Numbered from the stretch's first letter, positions 1-7,517 are shown. The stretch: DNA of 13,929 bases from Deltaproteobacteria bacterium (GCA_021827465.1 JAKAVX010000015.1:1-13929), one strand, 5' to 3'. The notes: a model not told the origin generated them from the letters alone. Numbers and translations: made by a program.

Positions 1-331
1 TAAGCGGCGATCTCGTCCAGCCGAGCACCACGAAGTCCGAGGGTCGGCATATGGGCGCCAGGCTTCACATTGTCCGGATTTTGGATCCATCTTTTCAGAT
101 CGATGGAGAGATGTCCTTGAGGATGCGGCTGCCAAAATGGGTCAGATTGGGGCCAAAAGAACTCTTGGAAACCCCCGCGATGGCGTGGCAGGTCGTGCAT
201 AGACCGCCGGCAAAGATCTGCGCGCCACGCTCCGCCTCGCCATCGTCGGCCGGCGCAACCGGCGTCTGTTCCTGATGACGCACCCACGCATCGAACTCCG
301 CAGGCGAAACCAGGAAGACCCGAAACCGCAT
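1..331 (-). pseudogene. coxB: Broken C-terminal cytochrome c domain of cytochrome c oxidase subunit II
   Basis: The readable part opens with the sequence MRFRVFLVSPAEFDAWV, typical of the end of the CuA domain of caa3-type subunit II, then a linker and a haem c site, CTTCH (residues 45-49 from the ATG at 331), followed by GPNLTHFGSR. In full-length subunit II this domain passes electrons into the CuA centre. Two defects are visible. Two in-frame stops lie just upstream of the ATG, so the membrane anchor and CuA domain are missing. The frame also ends at a TGA (95-97), while the expected continuation (LKRWIQNPDNVKPGAHMPTLG, with the axial Met at 48-50) is encoded in another minus-strand frame down to the window edge. 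The shift lies between about 95 and 125, and a few residues also seem to be lost there. The true end is outside the window. Remnant gene is the best reading; an assembly error could explain the shift but not the missing N-terminus. Confidence 0.8.
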
Positions 332-426
332 GTTTCAAATTCATTCCCCGAGCGAGCGCAATTTCACGATTCGCGGCTTTTGACTGGCGCTGTTTGGCTC
401 GACCCGAAGTTGCACACCAATAGCCA

Positions 427-457
427 GCGCGCCTGCTCTCCGGCGAGAGAGGCGCGC
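427..457 (-). terminator. Strong hairpin after the cupredoxin gene
   Basis: An 8-bp arm (427-434 with 450-457, GCGCGCCT/AGGCGCGC), one bulged base (435) and a further 5-bp arm (436-440 with 445-449) close a CGGC tetraloop, giving 13 pairs in all. It lies 30 nt downstream of the cupredoxin stop codon on the minus strand, between that gene and the coxB remnant. No clear U tract follows in either direction, so it may be a transcription terminator, an mRNA-stabilising hairpin or an attenuator. The structure is seen directly; the role is inferred. Nothing else is evident in 332-487. Confidence 0.5.
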
Positions 458-487
458 AAGACAAGCCGTCTGCGGATCATCCCCCCA

Positions 488-1255
488 CTACCGCTTCCCG
501 GACAGAGAAAACTCGAAGTTCGCTTTTGCCAGCGAGCCACCGTTCAGAACGACCTTCTGCTCTTGCTGGCCGAGACGCTCGGTCCACACCTTTAGGACGT
601 AGTTGCCTGGCGGAACACCGCTGATTTCATAATGTCCCTGCTGATCCGTCACGGCATAATAGGGCGTGTCCGTTACGACGACGTAGGCGACCATCCACGG
701 GTGGGCGCTGCAAATAACCGCGACCACGCCCGGCTTGTCGGGTACGAAGGTCGGGCGCGACTTCGCTGCGGTCATTCCCCTTGGGTTGACGATCCAGCTG
801 GCAAGAGTTTTTCCGCCGGGAACCACGGCGTCCAGGGAATGGTAAATCGCGTCATAGTCCCTGATCACCACCGACTCACCGACAGTCGTCGCCACAACAT
901 GCGGAACGAACCGGCAATGCCGGCAGTCGAGGTATTGAACCTTGTTGGGAATAACAATCGGCTTGCTGCCTGCGGCACCCTCGAGTGTGACCACTGCGTA
1001 CCGGATTCCCTTGTCCCGCCCGACAACTAGGCTTTCGTCTGGCACGGCTTTGGTCTGACAGGGAATCGTGTCGTAGTCGAGACTGCGTTTTTGCGATTTC
1101 GGAACCTCGCCTACAAACTTAACGGAGCCGGTGACAGCGCCGACGCCGGCGCTTACCTGCGCCCATCCCAAGCTGTGCAACGGCACCGTAAGGCTGGCAA
1201 GAAACATAATTGCCAGCGACAGAATAGCCCTCTTTGCAACTGTGGCGAGCGTCAT
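488..1255 (-). CDS. Exported cupredoxin-like protein with carboxypeptidase-regulatory-like domain
   Basis: A 255-residue protein. I chose the ATG at 1255 because a full AAGGAGG Shine-Dalgarno (1263-1269) sits 7 nt upstream; the longer frame from 1312 adds 19 residues with no such site. A Sec signal peptide with a hydrophobic core ends near residue 32 (SLGWAQ). The mature part has a beta-rich fold with candidate type 1 copper ligands His139 (in AIYHSLDA), Cys182, His185 and Met188 (ICSAHPWM). The tail around residues 202-228 (DQQGHYEISGVPPGNYVLKVW) is a carboxypeptidase-regulatory-like beta-sandwich. An extra CRHC pair (Cys111, Cys114) could form a disulfide or bind metal. Proteins of this type are often labelled methylamine utilisation protein or plastocyanin-like. 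Beside an oxidase remnant, a periplasmic electron-transfer role is plausible, but the partner is unknown. Confidence 0.8.
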   Translation of the reverse strand: MTLATVAKRAILSLAIMFLASLTVPLHSLGWAQVSAGVGAVTGSVKFVGEVPKSQKRSLDYDTIPCQTKAVPDESLVVGRDKGIRYAVVTLEGAAGSKPIVIPNKVQYLDCRHCRFVPHVVATTVGESVVIRDYDAIYHSLDAVVPGGKTLASWIVNPRGMTAAKSRPTFVPDKPGVVAVICSAHPWMVAYVVVTDTPYYAVTDQQGHYEISGVPPGNYVLKVWTERLGQQEQKVVLNGGSLAKANFEFSLSGKR

Positions 1256-1573
1256 TTTGGCGCCTCCTTGCAAGAACCTGTTCGCCGAAGCGGCGGTCCG
1301 CACGTCTGCCAACGCCCGGCAGGAGCGCGGGGCGTTTACAAATGTTACAAAGGGACTAAGGCAAGCTGCGTGCCAAATGGATAGTCGAATTCTGGCTAGT
1401 TATTTTTGAAGCAGCCGTTTCAAAGAGTAACTGGCTTACAAAATAAATTTCATAATGTAACAGGAAGGGATGCCTCATTGCGGATTTCAAGCTTCTTCCC
1501 GCAAGAGCGCCGAAGGATGCCTATGGTCTTGCGCCGATTCTCGACTGCGGCGGCGCAACTTCCACTGGAGTAT
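1256..1573. promoter_or_regulatory. Intergenic region, presumed promoter of the cupredoxin gene
   Basis: This 318-bp gap separates the end of the NMO-family gene from the start of the cupredoxin gene, both on the minus strand. Its middle (about 1386-1470) is clearly more AT-rich than the surroundings. It holds three copies of TTACAAA on the plus strand (1336-1342, 1345-1351, 1436-1442); the first two are 9 bp apart. Besides the Shine-Dalgarno at 1263-1269, I see no convincing -35/-10 pair and no believable gene. The frame at 1406-1645 has no recognisable features. Confidence 0.4.
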
Positions 1574-2566
1574 TTAGCGGGGGACAAGGCTGCTCAACGT
1601 ATTCCGCCTCGACGCAGCATATTCCGTTGCCGTTCGCTCGATTAGCTCGGCAACGCTCTGAACTCGATCGACGCCGGAAACCGAATGGCCCGCGCTCCAG
1701 ATATCCTTGTACCGCCGCGGCCCGGACATCTCTCCCTTGCTGCTGAAGTTCTTCGCCGCCTGCTCGATCGAAACGCGCGGCGGCAGCGCCTCGGGATCCA
1801 TTCCGGCCGCGACGATCGAGGGCCGCAGCATGTTGGTGTCGAGACCGGTAAACGCCTGGGTGAGCATCACGTCGTCCATGCCCGAATCCACCAGCATCCG
1901 CTTGTACGCGGGCGTTGCCATGCTCTCGTCGGTGGCGATGAATTTCGTGCCCATGTAGGCAAGATCGCATCCGAGCACTTCCGCGGCCCAGAGCGCGGCG
2001 CCGTCGGCGATACCGCCGGCCAGGACGATCGGTCCGTCGAATATCCGGCGCACCGCACGCACGAACGCCAACGGATTAAGCCATCCGGTCTGGCCACCCG
2101 CACCGGCAGTCAGCAGGACGAGGCCGTCGGCTCCCGACGCGATCGCCTTCTCCGCATGCCGAAGCGTCGCGACGTCGGCGAATACGACGCATCCCACATC
2201 GTGCAGCGGACCAATTGCCTCGCCTGGAGAACCGACGCTCGTAATCACCATCTCGACCCGATGCCTTACCAACACCTCGAGTTCGGCGCGCATCTCGGCG
2301 CGCTTGATAATCAGGTTCGGGCAGAATGGAGCGGGCGGACGGTGTGGAGACTTCTCGGCCGCATCCGCAAGGGCCGACTCGATTTGCGTCAACCACGCAC
2401 TGACGCCCTCGATCGACCGGGCGTTCGCGAGCGGGAACGATCCGATGACGCCGGCCTTGCATGCGGCTATCACCAGGTCGGGTCCGGATACGGCGAGCAT
2501 CGGCGCGGCGATCAACGGCAGTACGAGCCGGCTTGCGATTTTCTCCGGCACACGCTTGGAGAGCAT
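1574..2566 (-). CDS. Nitronate monooxygenase-family flavoprotein
   Basis: A 330-residue FMN-binding TIM-barrel protein of the nitronate monooxygenase (2-nitropropane dioxygenase) family; full length. Family features are the N-terminal PLIAAPM strand (residues 17-23), GADGLVLLTAGAGG (145-158), the phosphate-binding AGGIADG (183-189) and MGTKFIATDES (205-215). The His usual in the GGH motif of true nitronate monooxygenases is Gln159 here (GAGGQTG), so nitronate oxidation is not assured. Members in fatty-acid or aromatic acyl-CoA clusters are often suspected to be enoyl-CoA reductases or related flavin enzymes. It is the last gene of the minus operon, starting 3 nt after the stop of the thiolase-like gene, so co-translation is likely. 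Family assignment is firm; reaction unknown. Confidence 0.88.
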   Translation of the reverse strand: MLSKRVPEKIASRLVLPLIAAPMLAVSGPDLVIAACKAGVIGSFPLANARSIEGVSAWLTQIESALADAAEKSPHRPPAPFCPNLIIKRAEMRAELEVLVRHRVEMVITSVGSPGEAIGPLHDVGCVVFADVATLRHAEKAIASGADGLVLLTAGAGGQTGWLNPLAFVRAVRRIFDGPIVLAGGIADGAALWAAEVLGCDLAYMGTKFIATDESMATPAYKRMLVDSGMDDVMLTQAFTGLDTNMLRPSIVAAGMDPEALPPRVSIEQAAKNFSSKGEMSGPRRYKDIWSAGHSVSGVDRVQSVAELIERTATEYAASRRNTLSSLVPR

Positions 2567-2569
2567 CGT

Positions 2570-3721
2570 TCAGGCGTCCTTCTGCAGGACGTGAACGACG
2601 CATACCGCGCCCACTCCAACCATGTGGGCCAGTCCGACACGCGCATCGGGCTGCTGGCGCACGCCGGCTTCGCCGCGCAACTGGCGCGTTATCTCGGCGA
2701 CCTGCCCGACGCCGGTGGGCCCGATCGGATGCCCCATCGCGAGCAGTCCTCCCGACGCGCTGATTGCGCATCTGCCGCCAATGTCCGCCTCGCCGGAGGT
2801 TATCATGCGCGCGCCTTCGCCCTCGCCGCAGAGCCCCATGGCCTCCACGTAGAGCAACTCCTCTATCGTGAAAGCGTCGTGCAGTTCGAGCACGTCGAGG
2901 TCATCGGGCGAGATTCGCGCCTCATCGTAGGCCTGGGCAACGGTCTCGCGCGTGAGTTCCGCGTCGAAATTCTTCGCGCCGCGATAAACCCGCTCCGAGC
3001 GCGAGACCGAGGCCGTTACCCGCACGGCCCGCGAGCGATCGATCCCGAGCTTTTCGATCGCATCGTCGGAAGCAACGATGACTGCCGCGGCGCCTTCGCC
3101 GACCGGGCAGCATTGCAGGCGCGTCAGCGATCCGGAAATCGGCGGGCCGGCGAGCACCTCTTCGAGCGTGACCGCCTTCTGGCGCTGCGCGTACGGATTG
3201 TTCGCGCCGTTGCGATTGTTCTTCACCGCGACCGACGCGACCTGCTCGGCCGTCGCCCCGTAGCGGTTCATGTACTCATTGGCAAGCAGTGTGAAATGCG
3301 TGAACGGAACCACGCGCCGGCCGACCAGGTCGCGGATGTTGGTCTTCGCCGGAGCCATCGCGACCGGACCGGGCTTGTCCACGCCGACCGCCAGCGACAC
3401 GTCGGCCAGCCCGCTGGCGACGTCGAGACACGCCTGCCGCACCGCGGTAGAACCCGAGGCAGAGGCGTTCTCCACCTGTGCCATCGCAATTCCCGTCGCG
3501 CCCAGATGCCGGAGCATCGGGCGGCTCGCCGCCATTCCAATAAGCGCCGTACCCGTGTAGGCCGACTCGACCGAGCGCCATTCAATTCCCGAATCTTTCA
3601 GCGCCTCGCGCACCGCCGTGAGCCCGAGCGCCACGTACGGCGTCTCGCTCAAGCGCTGATAGCGATGCAGGCCGATACCGACCACGTAAACCGGACGCAT
3701 CTCACGCAGCGTCTTTTTCAT
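2570..3721 (-). CDS. Thiolase-superfamily lipid-transfer protein-like enzyme lacking the nucleophilic Cys
   Basis: A 383-residue protein of the SCP-x/Ltp branch of the thiolase superfamily; full length. The N-terminal active-site motif reads VENASASGS (residues 83-91), with Ser87 where thiolases have the acyl-accepting Cys. The HDAF motif (281-284) and GHPIGPTG (330-337) are present, and the C-terminal block is AHMVGVGAV (365-373). Without the Cys, thiolytic cleavage by the usual ping-pong route is unlikely. Cys-less relatives paired with a DUF35 protein (Ltp2 with ChsH2 in steroid side-chain degradation) are retro-aldolases on beta-hydroxyacyl-CoA. The ATG overlaps the TGA of the upstream DUF35 gene (ATGA, 3718-3721), so the two are translationally coupled, as expected for subunits of one complex. 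BbsB of the BbsAB thiolase is the alternative model. Family is sure; the aldolase role is inferred. Confidence 0.85.
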   Translation of the reverse strand: MKKTLREMRPVYVVGIGLHRYQRLSETPYVALGLTAVREALKDSGIEWRSVESAYTGTALIGMAASRPMLRHLGATGIAMAQVENASASGSTAVRQACLDVASGLADVSLAVGVDKPGPVAMAPAKTNIRDLVGRRVVPFTHFTLLANEYMNRYGATAEQVASVAVKNNRNGANNPYAQRQKAVTLEEVLAGPPISGSLTRLQCCPVGEGAAAVIVASDDAIEKLGIDRSRAVRVTASVSRSERVYRGAKNFDAELTRETVAQAYDEARISPDDLDVLELHDAFTIEELLYVEAMGLCGEGEGARMITSGEADIGGRCAISASGGLLAMGHPIGPTGVGQVAEITRQLRGEAGVRQQPDARVGLAHMVGVGAVCVVHVLQKDA

Positions 3722-4125
3722 CGCACCGCCTCCTGCTTCGCGAAGCGCAGTTCGTTTGCACGTCCGCCCTCGCCGTCTATCGTGACGACCACCGCACGCA
3801 TTCGATCACCGATTTTGAGGCCCTCGTCGGTGCGCTGCGTTAGAATCGCGCGGATTGCAGGGCCGTCGTCGAGAACGATCACGCCAACGGTGAATGGCGC
3901 CTCTATGTCCTTTCCCTGATGCAGATGGACCGTCGCGAAGGAGCTGAGCGTACCATCGCCGCGAAGCGGCTTCGGCTCCAACTGCTCCGCGGGCGCGCCG
4001 CAGGATTCGCATCCGTACGATTGCGGTGGAAAGAACACGTACCCGCATGCGCGGCACTTGCCGCCGTTGAGCGACGGCTCGGGCGACGCGGAAAAGAGAC
4101 TCGATTCAGACGCTCCTTCGGCCAT
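3718..4125 (-). CDS. DUF35 zinc-ribbon/OB-fold partner protein
   Basis: A 135-residue protein with a rubredoxin-like zinc ribbon (Cys24, Cys27, Cys39, Cys42 as CRAC and CESC) followed by the OB-fold typical of DUF35, including GDGTLSSFATVH (56-67) and the PFTVGVIVLDDG strand (77-88). Such proteins are small subunits of thiolase-superfamily enzymes: BbsA in benzoylsuccinyl-CoA thiolase and ChsH2 in the steroid aldolase. They bind or shape the acyl-CoA site. The start is set by GGGGAGG at 4132-4138, 6 nt upstream. It is the first gene of the minus operon and its stop overlaps the start of the thiolase-like gene, matching a one-to-one complex. Confidence 0.9.
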   Translation of the reverse strand: MAEGASESSLFSASPEPSLNGGKCRACGYVFFPPQSYGCESCGAPAEQLEPKPLRGDGTLSSFATVHLHQGKDIEAPFTVGVIVLDDGPAIRAILTQRTDEGLKIGDRMRAVVVTIDGEGGRANELRFAKQEAVR

Positions 4126-4243
4126 GTAAAGCCTCCCCGGGAACAGTTGACCCGAACCATACGTAGTCAGTCAACAAATATGCTAACAGTCCCGTAGTGA
4201 CGACGACGAATTCTCACCGACCGCCGGAGAAGAAGCCCGTCTG
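4126..4243. promoter_or_regulatory. Divergent promoter region with inverted repeat
   Basis: This 118-bp gap lies between the divergent DUF35 and CaiB genes and must hold both operon promoters. It contains a perfect 6-bp inverted repeat, GTTGAC (4146-4151) and GTCAAC (4170-4175), with an 18-bp spacer that includes the palindrome TACGTA (4160-4165). The right half extends to AGTCAGTCAAC, which resembles the TGACTGACT half-sites of many TetR-type operators; the left half is less complete. TTGACC (4147-4152, plus) and TTGACT (minus, 4169-4174) could serve as -35 elements, but I see no good -10 boxes. No regulator gene is in the window. Confidence 0.4.
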
Positions 4244-5467
4244 ATGCTCTCCGACGTCCACATGCTGGAAATTTCCGCGCCGGAGACGATGCTCGCCGGA
4301 CGAATCCTCGCCGACCTGGGAGCGGACGTGGTCGTGATCGAGCCGCCGGGCGGCGCCCCCGGACGCCGGATGGAACCGTTCCTGGGCGGCGTTCCCGGGA
4401 TCGAGCGCAGCCTGACGTGGCATGCGATGAATCGCAACAAGCGCGCGATCACGCTCGATTTGCACACGCCGGACGGGCGCGCGCTGCTCGCCTCGCTCAC
4501 GCGCGACTTCGACGCAATTTTGGAAACCGCGGCTCCCGGCGGCGGGGCGCCGCTGGACGGAATCGAACTGCCGCAGAGAACGATGCGATGCACGATCTCC
4601 GCGTTCGCACGCTCAGGACCGAAGAGCGACTATCTCGCGACCGATCTGCTGGTGATAGCGTCGAGCGGAACCCCGTCGATGACTGGCGACCCGGATCGTC
4701 CGCCGCTGTTCTTCACGGTACCGCAATCGATAATGGAAGGCGGAGCTGAGGCGGCGATTGCGGTGCTTGCCGGAATCGTCGCCCGCGACCAGGGCGGCGG
4801 CGGCCAGCGCGTGGAGGTATCGGCCCGAATTGCCGCGATGGTGACGGCGCTCAGCATCCCGATCTATATCAGCGCCGGAAACCCGGAGCCCAAACGGACG
4901 GATGTCGTCATCGCCGGAGTGCGCGTTCCGTCAATCTACGAGTGCGCCGACGGATACGTGCTGGTCACGGTTCCCGCGTTCGGCCCGGCGTTCGGCCCGA
5001 TGACCGCGCGCCTGGCCAAATGGGCGGCCGACGAAGGGCATCTTTCCCGCGAGGTTGCCGAAGTCAACTGGATCACGTTTCCCCGCGACCTGGCGGAGAA
5101 GACTTCCACGCCGGAACATCTGCGCGCGCTTGTCGAAGGCGTCGCGTCGCTGTGTCGGGGCAAAACCAAGTCGGAAATCGGCGCTGCCGCGCGAACACTC
5201 GGATTGCTTGCCGCGCCCGTGATGGACATGAAGGATGTCGTCGAGTCGCCGCAATATCGCGAACGGGGGCTTTGGACGCCAGTGCGAATCGCCGTCGATG
5301 GACGCGAGATCGACGCGCCCGCGCGTTTCGCGCAGTTCTCGAATTTCTCGATCGAAACCATGCGCCCGGCGCCGTCGCTGTCGGAACATACGGCCGAGAT
5401 CCTTCGCGGCCACGCCGGCGTCTCCGACCTCGAACTGCAGGCCCTGTTCGTTCACGGAGTCATATAG
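4244..5467 (+). CDS. CaiB/BaiF family III CoA-transferase-like protein, catalytic Asp not found
   Basis: A 407-residue member of the family III CoA-transferases. It has the Rossmann-like N-terminus MLAGRILADLGADVVVIEPP (residues 16-35), NRNKRAITLDL (63-73) and the late GGQRVEVS segment (186-193). The catalytic Asp that forms the aspartyl-CoA thioester normally lies about 25 residues before that segment. By eye the region reads VPQSIMEGG (159-167), with Ile163 at the expected place and Glu165 nearby. This form may be catalytically silent or use another residue. Its stop is directly followed by the ATG of a second CaiB-type gene that has the Asp, suggesting a two-subunit enzyme like BbsEF. The start at 4244 gives the family-typical MLSDVHMLEIS; the ribosome site (GGAGAAG) is rather distant. 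Confidence 0.85.
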   Translation: MLSDVHMLEISAPETMLAGRILADLGADVVVIEPPGGAPGRRMEPFLGGVPGIERSLTWHAMNRNKRAITLDLHTPDGRALLASLTRDFDAILETAAPGGGAPLDGIELPQRTMRCTISAFARSGPKSDYLATDLLVIASSGTPSMTGDPDRPPLFFTVPQSIMEGGAEAAIAVLAGIVARDQGGGGQRVEVSARIAAMVTALSIPIYISAGNPEPKRTDVVIAGVRVPSIYECADGYVLVTVPAFGPAFGPMTARLAKWAADEGHLSREVAEVNWITFPRDLAEKTSTPEHLRALVEGVASLCRGKTKSEIGAAARTLGLLAAPVMDMKDVVESPQYRERGLWTPVRIAVDGREIDAPARFAQFSNFSIETMRPAPSLSEHTAEILRGHAGVSDLELQALFVHGVI

Positions 5468-6679
5468 ATGACCGCACCGCTTGAAGGCGTTCGCGTGCTG
5501 GACATGAGCTGGGTGATGGTCGGTCCGGTGAGCGGCCGTTATCTCGCTGATCTCGGCGCAGACGTGGTCAAGATCGAAAGTCGCAGCCGGATCGATCCGC
5601 TGCGAACGCTCGGTCCCTTCAAGGACGGCAAATCCGGACCCGAGCGTTCGATTTCCTATCACAACATGAACGCGGGCAAGCGCGGTCTCGCGGTGAACCT
5701 CAAGCAACCGCGCGGGCGCGATCTGATTCTCCGTCTCGCCGACTGGGCCGACGTTGTGCTCGAAAGCTTCACGCCCGGCGTGCTCGAGTCGCTGCGCCTC
5801 GATTACGCCAATCTGAAGGCGCGCAAGCCGGACATCATAATGGTGTCAACGAGCATCCTCGGCCAGACGGGGCCGCATGCGGCGGGCACCAGCGGTGTGG
5901 GCACGATGGGCGCGGCGATGTCGGGCGCGTCAGGACTGCTCGGATGGCCCGATCGCGCGCCGTGTGGAACCTTCGGCCCATGGACGGACGGCGTTGCGCC
6001 GCGCTTTATCGTCACGAGCATCCTCGCGGCGTTGCATCGGAAATCGCGCACGGGCCAGGGATGCTACATCGACGTTGCGCAGGCTGAGGCCGGAATCCAG
6101 TTCGTTGCGCCCGCTTATTACGAATACGCAGCGAATGGCATGATTCCCGGGCGCCGCGGCGAGGCGGGCTCGCCTCTGCGATGCCCGCAGGGCGTTTACC
6201 CATGTGCCGGCGAGGATCGATGGATTGCAATTGACGCATCCGCTGATGAGCACTGGCGGCGAATGCGCGCGGCCGTCGGCGCACCGCTCCTCGATGCGAA
6301 GTTCGACACCCTGCTCGGGCGCCTGCGCAATCGCGATCGTATCGAGCGCGCAACCGCCGAATGGACCCGCATCCGTGACGCGCAGGAAACGGAAACTCTG
6401 CTTCAGCGCGCCGGCGTTCCGGCCCATATTGTGTCGCGGGCCGGCGATCTGGCGCGCGATCCTCACCTGAGAAGCGCGAACCACTTCAGAAAGATCGAGG
6501 ACCCGGAATTCGGCGAAGCTGAAATCGAGGGACCCCGCGCATCGTTCGAGGGCACGCCGCTGCCCGAAACGCGGCGAGGGCCTCGAATCGGCGAGCATAG
6601 CGCCGAGGTTCTTCGCAGCATCTGCGGCATGAGCGAGCGCGAGATCGGAGCATTGAAAGAGGCGGGCGTACTGGCCTGA
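5468..6679 (+). CDS. CaiB/BaiF family III CoA-transferase
   Basis: A 403-residue family III CoA-transferase that moves CoA between carboxylic acids via an enzyme-bound aspartyl-CoA. Visible features are LEGVRVLDMSWVMVGP (residues 5-20), RYLADLGADVVKIE (24-37), NMNAGKRGLAVNL (66-78) and GVLESLRLDYANLKARKPDIIMVS (104-127). The probable catalytic residue is Asp174 in GPWTDGVAPRF, ahead of TGQGCYIDVAQ (195-205). It therefore looks competent, unlike its upstream neighbour. The ATG abuts the upstream stop (TAG-ATG), so coupling is likely. Within the operon it would activate the pathway's acid substrate, with donor CoA from a product such as succinyl-CoA. Substrate and donor cannot be determined from sequence alone. 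Confidence 0.9.
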   Translation: MTAPLEGVRVLDMSWVMVGPVSGRYLADLGADVVKIESRSRIDPLRTLGPFKDGKSGPERSISYHNMNAGKRGLAVNLKQPRGRDLILRLADWADVVLESFTPGVLESLRLDYANLKARKPDIIMVSTSILGQTGPHAAGTSGVGTMGAAMSGASGLLGWPDRAPCGTFGPWTDGVAPRFIVTSILAALHRKSRTGQGCYIDVAQAEAGIQFVAPAYYEYAANGMIPGRRGEAGSPLRCPQGVYPCAGEDRWIAIDASADEHWRRMRAAVGAPLLDAKFDTLLGRLRNRDRIERATAEWTRIRDAQETETLLQRAGVPAHIVSRAGDLARDPHLRSANHFRKIEDPEFGEAEIEGPRASFEGTPLPETRRGPRIGEHSAEVLRSICGMSEREIGALKEAGVLA

Positions 6680-6700
6680 CCACGCCATCACGGGAGGAAC

Positions 6701-7498
6701 ATGAAATTGGGAAAGAACATTCTTGATTTGAGTGGACGCGTCGGACTCGTCACCGGCGCGGGACAGGGCGTCGGTCGTGCGGTTGCGCTCAGGTTCGCTG
6801 AGAACAACGCGGCCGGCGTGGTCGTGAACGATTTCAATCTTCAACGCGCCGAAGCCGTCGCCACGGAGGTCGAGAAAATCGGCGTCGGCGCGCTGCCGGT
6901 GCAATGCGACGTCACCAGCTTCGAATCCGTCACAGAAATGTTCGAGCAGGCGCGCGCAAAATTCGGCAAGGTCGACATCCTTGTGAACAATGCGGGCAAC
7001 GCCGGTCCCGATCCGAGCAAGGTCGCGCGCAAGCCGTTCTGGGAGCAGGAGCCGAAGGACTGGGAGCCGTTTCTCGCGACCAATCTTTTCGGTGTCTTCA
7101 ACTGCGTGCGCGCCGCGGGACCGCAGATGATCGCGAACAAATACGGCAAGATTGTGACGGTGATTTCCGACGCGGGCCGCGTGGGCGAGCCGCGCCTGGA
7201 GATTTATTCCGGGGCGAAGGCGGGCGCCGCCGGTTTCATGCGCGCCGTCGCGAAGGACCTCGGCCGCGCGAACATAACCGCGAATTGCGTTGCGCTCGGA
7301 ACAACCCGCACTCCTGCAATCGAACGCGGGCTCGCCGATCCCGAATCGGTCAAGCGGATTCTGAAGGTGTATCAGATAAAGCGAATCGGCGAGCCGGAGG
7401 ACGCCGCTAACATGATCCTGTTCCTCTCTTGCGACGCGTCGAGTTGGATCACCGGTCAGACAGTTCCCGTCAATGGCGGATATTCGTTCGCGATTTGA
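6701..7498 (+). CDS. SDR-family NAD(P)-dependent dehydrogenase
   Basis: A 265-residue classical short-chain dehydrogenase. The nucleotide site TGAGQGVG is at residues 19-26, an Asp (Asp44, VVNDFN) at the end of the second strand favours NAD over NADP, and NNAG is at 96-99. The catalytic tetrad would be Asn128, Ser156, Tyr169 and Lys173 (YSGAK). The C-terminus ends in the usual ITGQTVPVNGGY. GGGAGG lies just upstream of the ATG (6692-6697). In this operon it most likely oxidises a hydroxyacyl-CoA or a ring alcohol, in the place that BbsC/BbsD hold in benzylsuccinate beta-oxidation. Exact substrate unknown. Confidence 0.92.
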   Translation: MKLGKNILDLSGRVGLVTGAGQGVGRAVALRFAENNAAGVVVNDFNLQRAEAVATEVEKIGVGALPVQCDVTSFESVTEMFEQARAKFGKVDILVNNAGNAGPDPSKVARKPFWEQEPKDWEPFLATNLFGVFNCVRAAGPQMIANKYGKIVTVISDAGRVGEPRLEIYSGAKAGAAGFMRAVAKDLGRANITANCVALGTTRTPAIERGLADPESVKRILKVYQIKRIGEPEDAANMILFLSCDASSWITGQTVPVNGGYSFAI

Positions 7499-7517
7499 AC
7501 GGAACCTGGAGAAAGCC

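Noticed and set aside
1685..3919. A 744-codon plus-strand open frame antisense to the NMO-family and thiolase-like genes
   Set aside because: Its translation is rich in Arg/His/Ala/Asp, with no recognisable motifs, and it runs across two well-supported minus genes. This is the usual shadow of GC-rich codon bias.
7473..7517. Upstream ATG start for the enoyl-CoA hydratase
   Set aside because: It overlaps the SDR gene by 26 nt and adds atypical residues; GTG at 7518 has a good Shine-Dalgarno and gives a family-like N-terminus.
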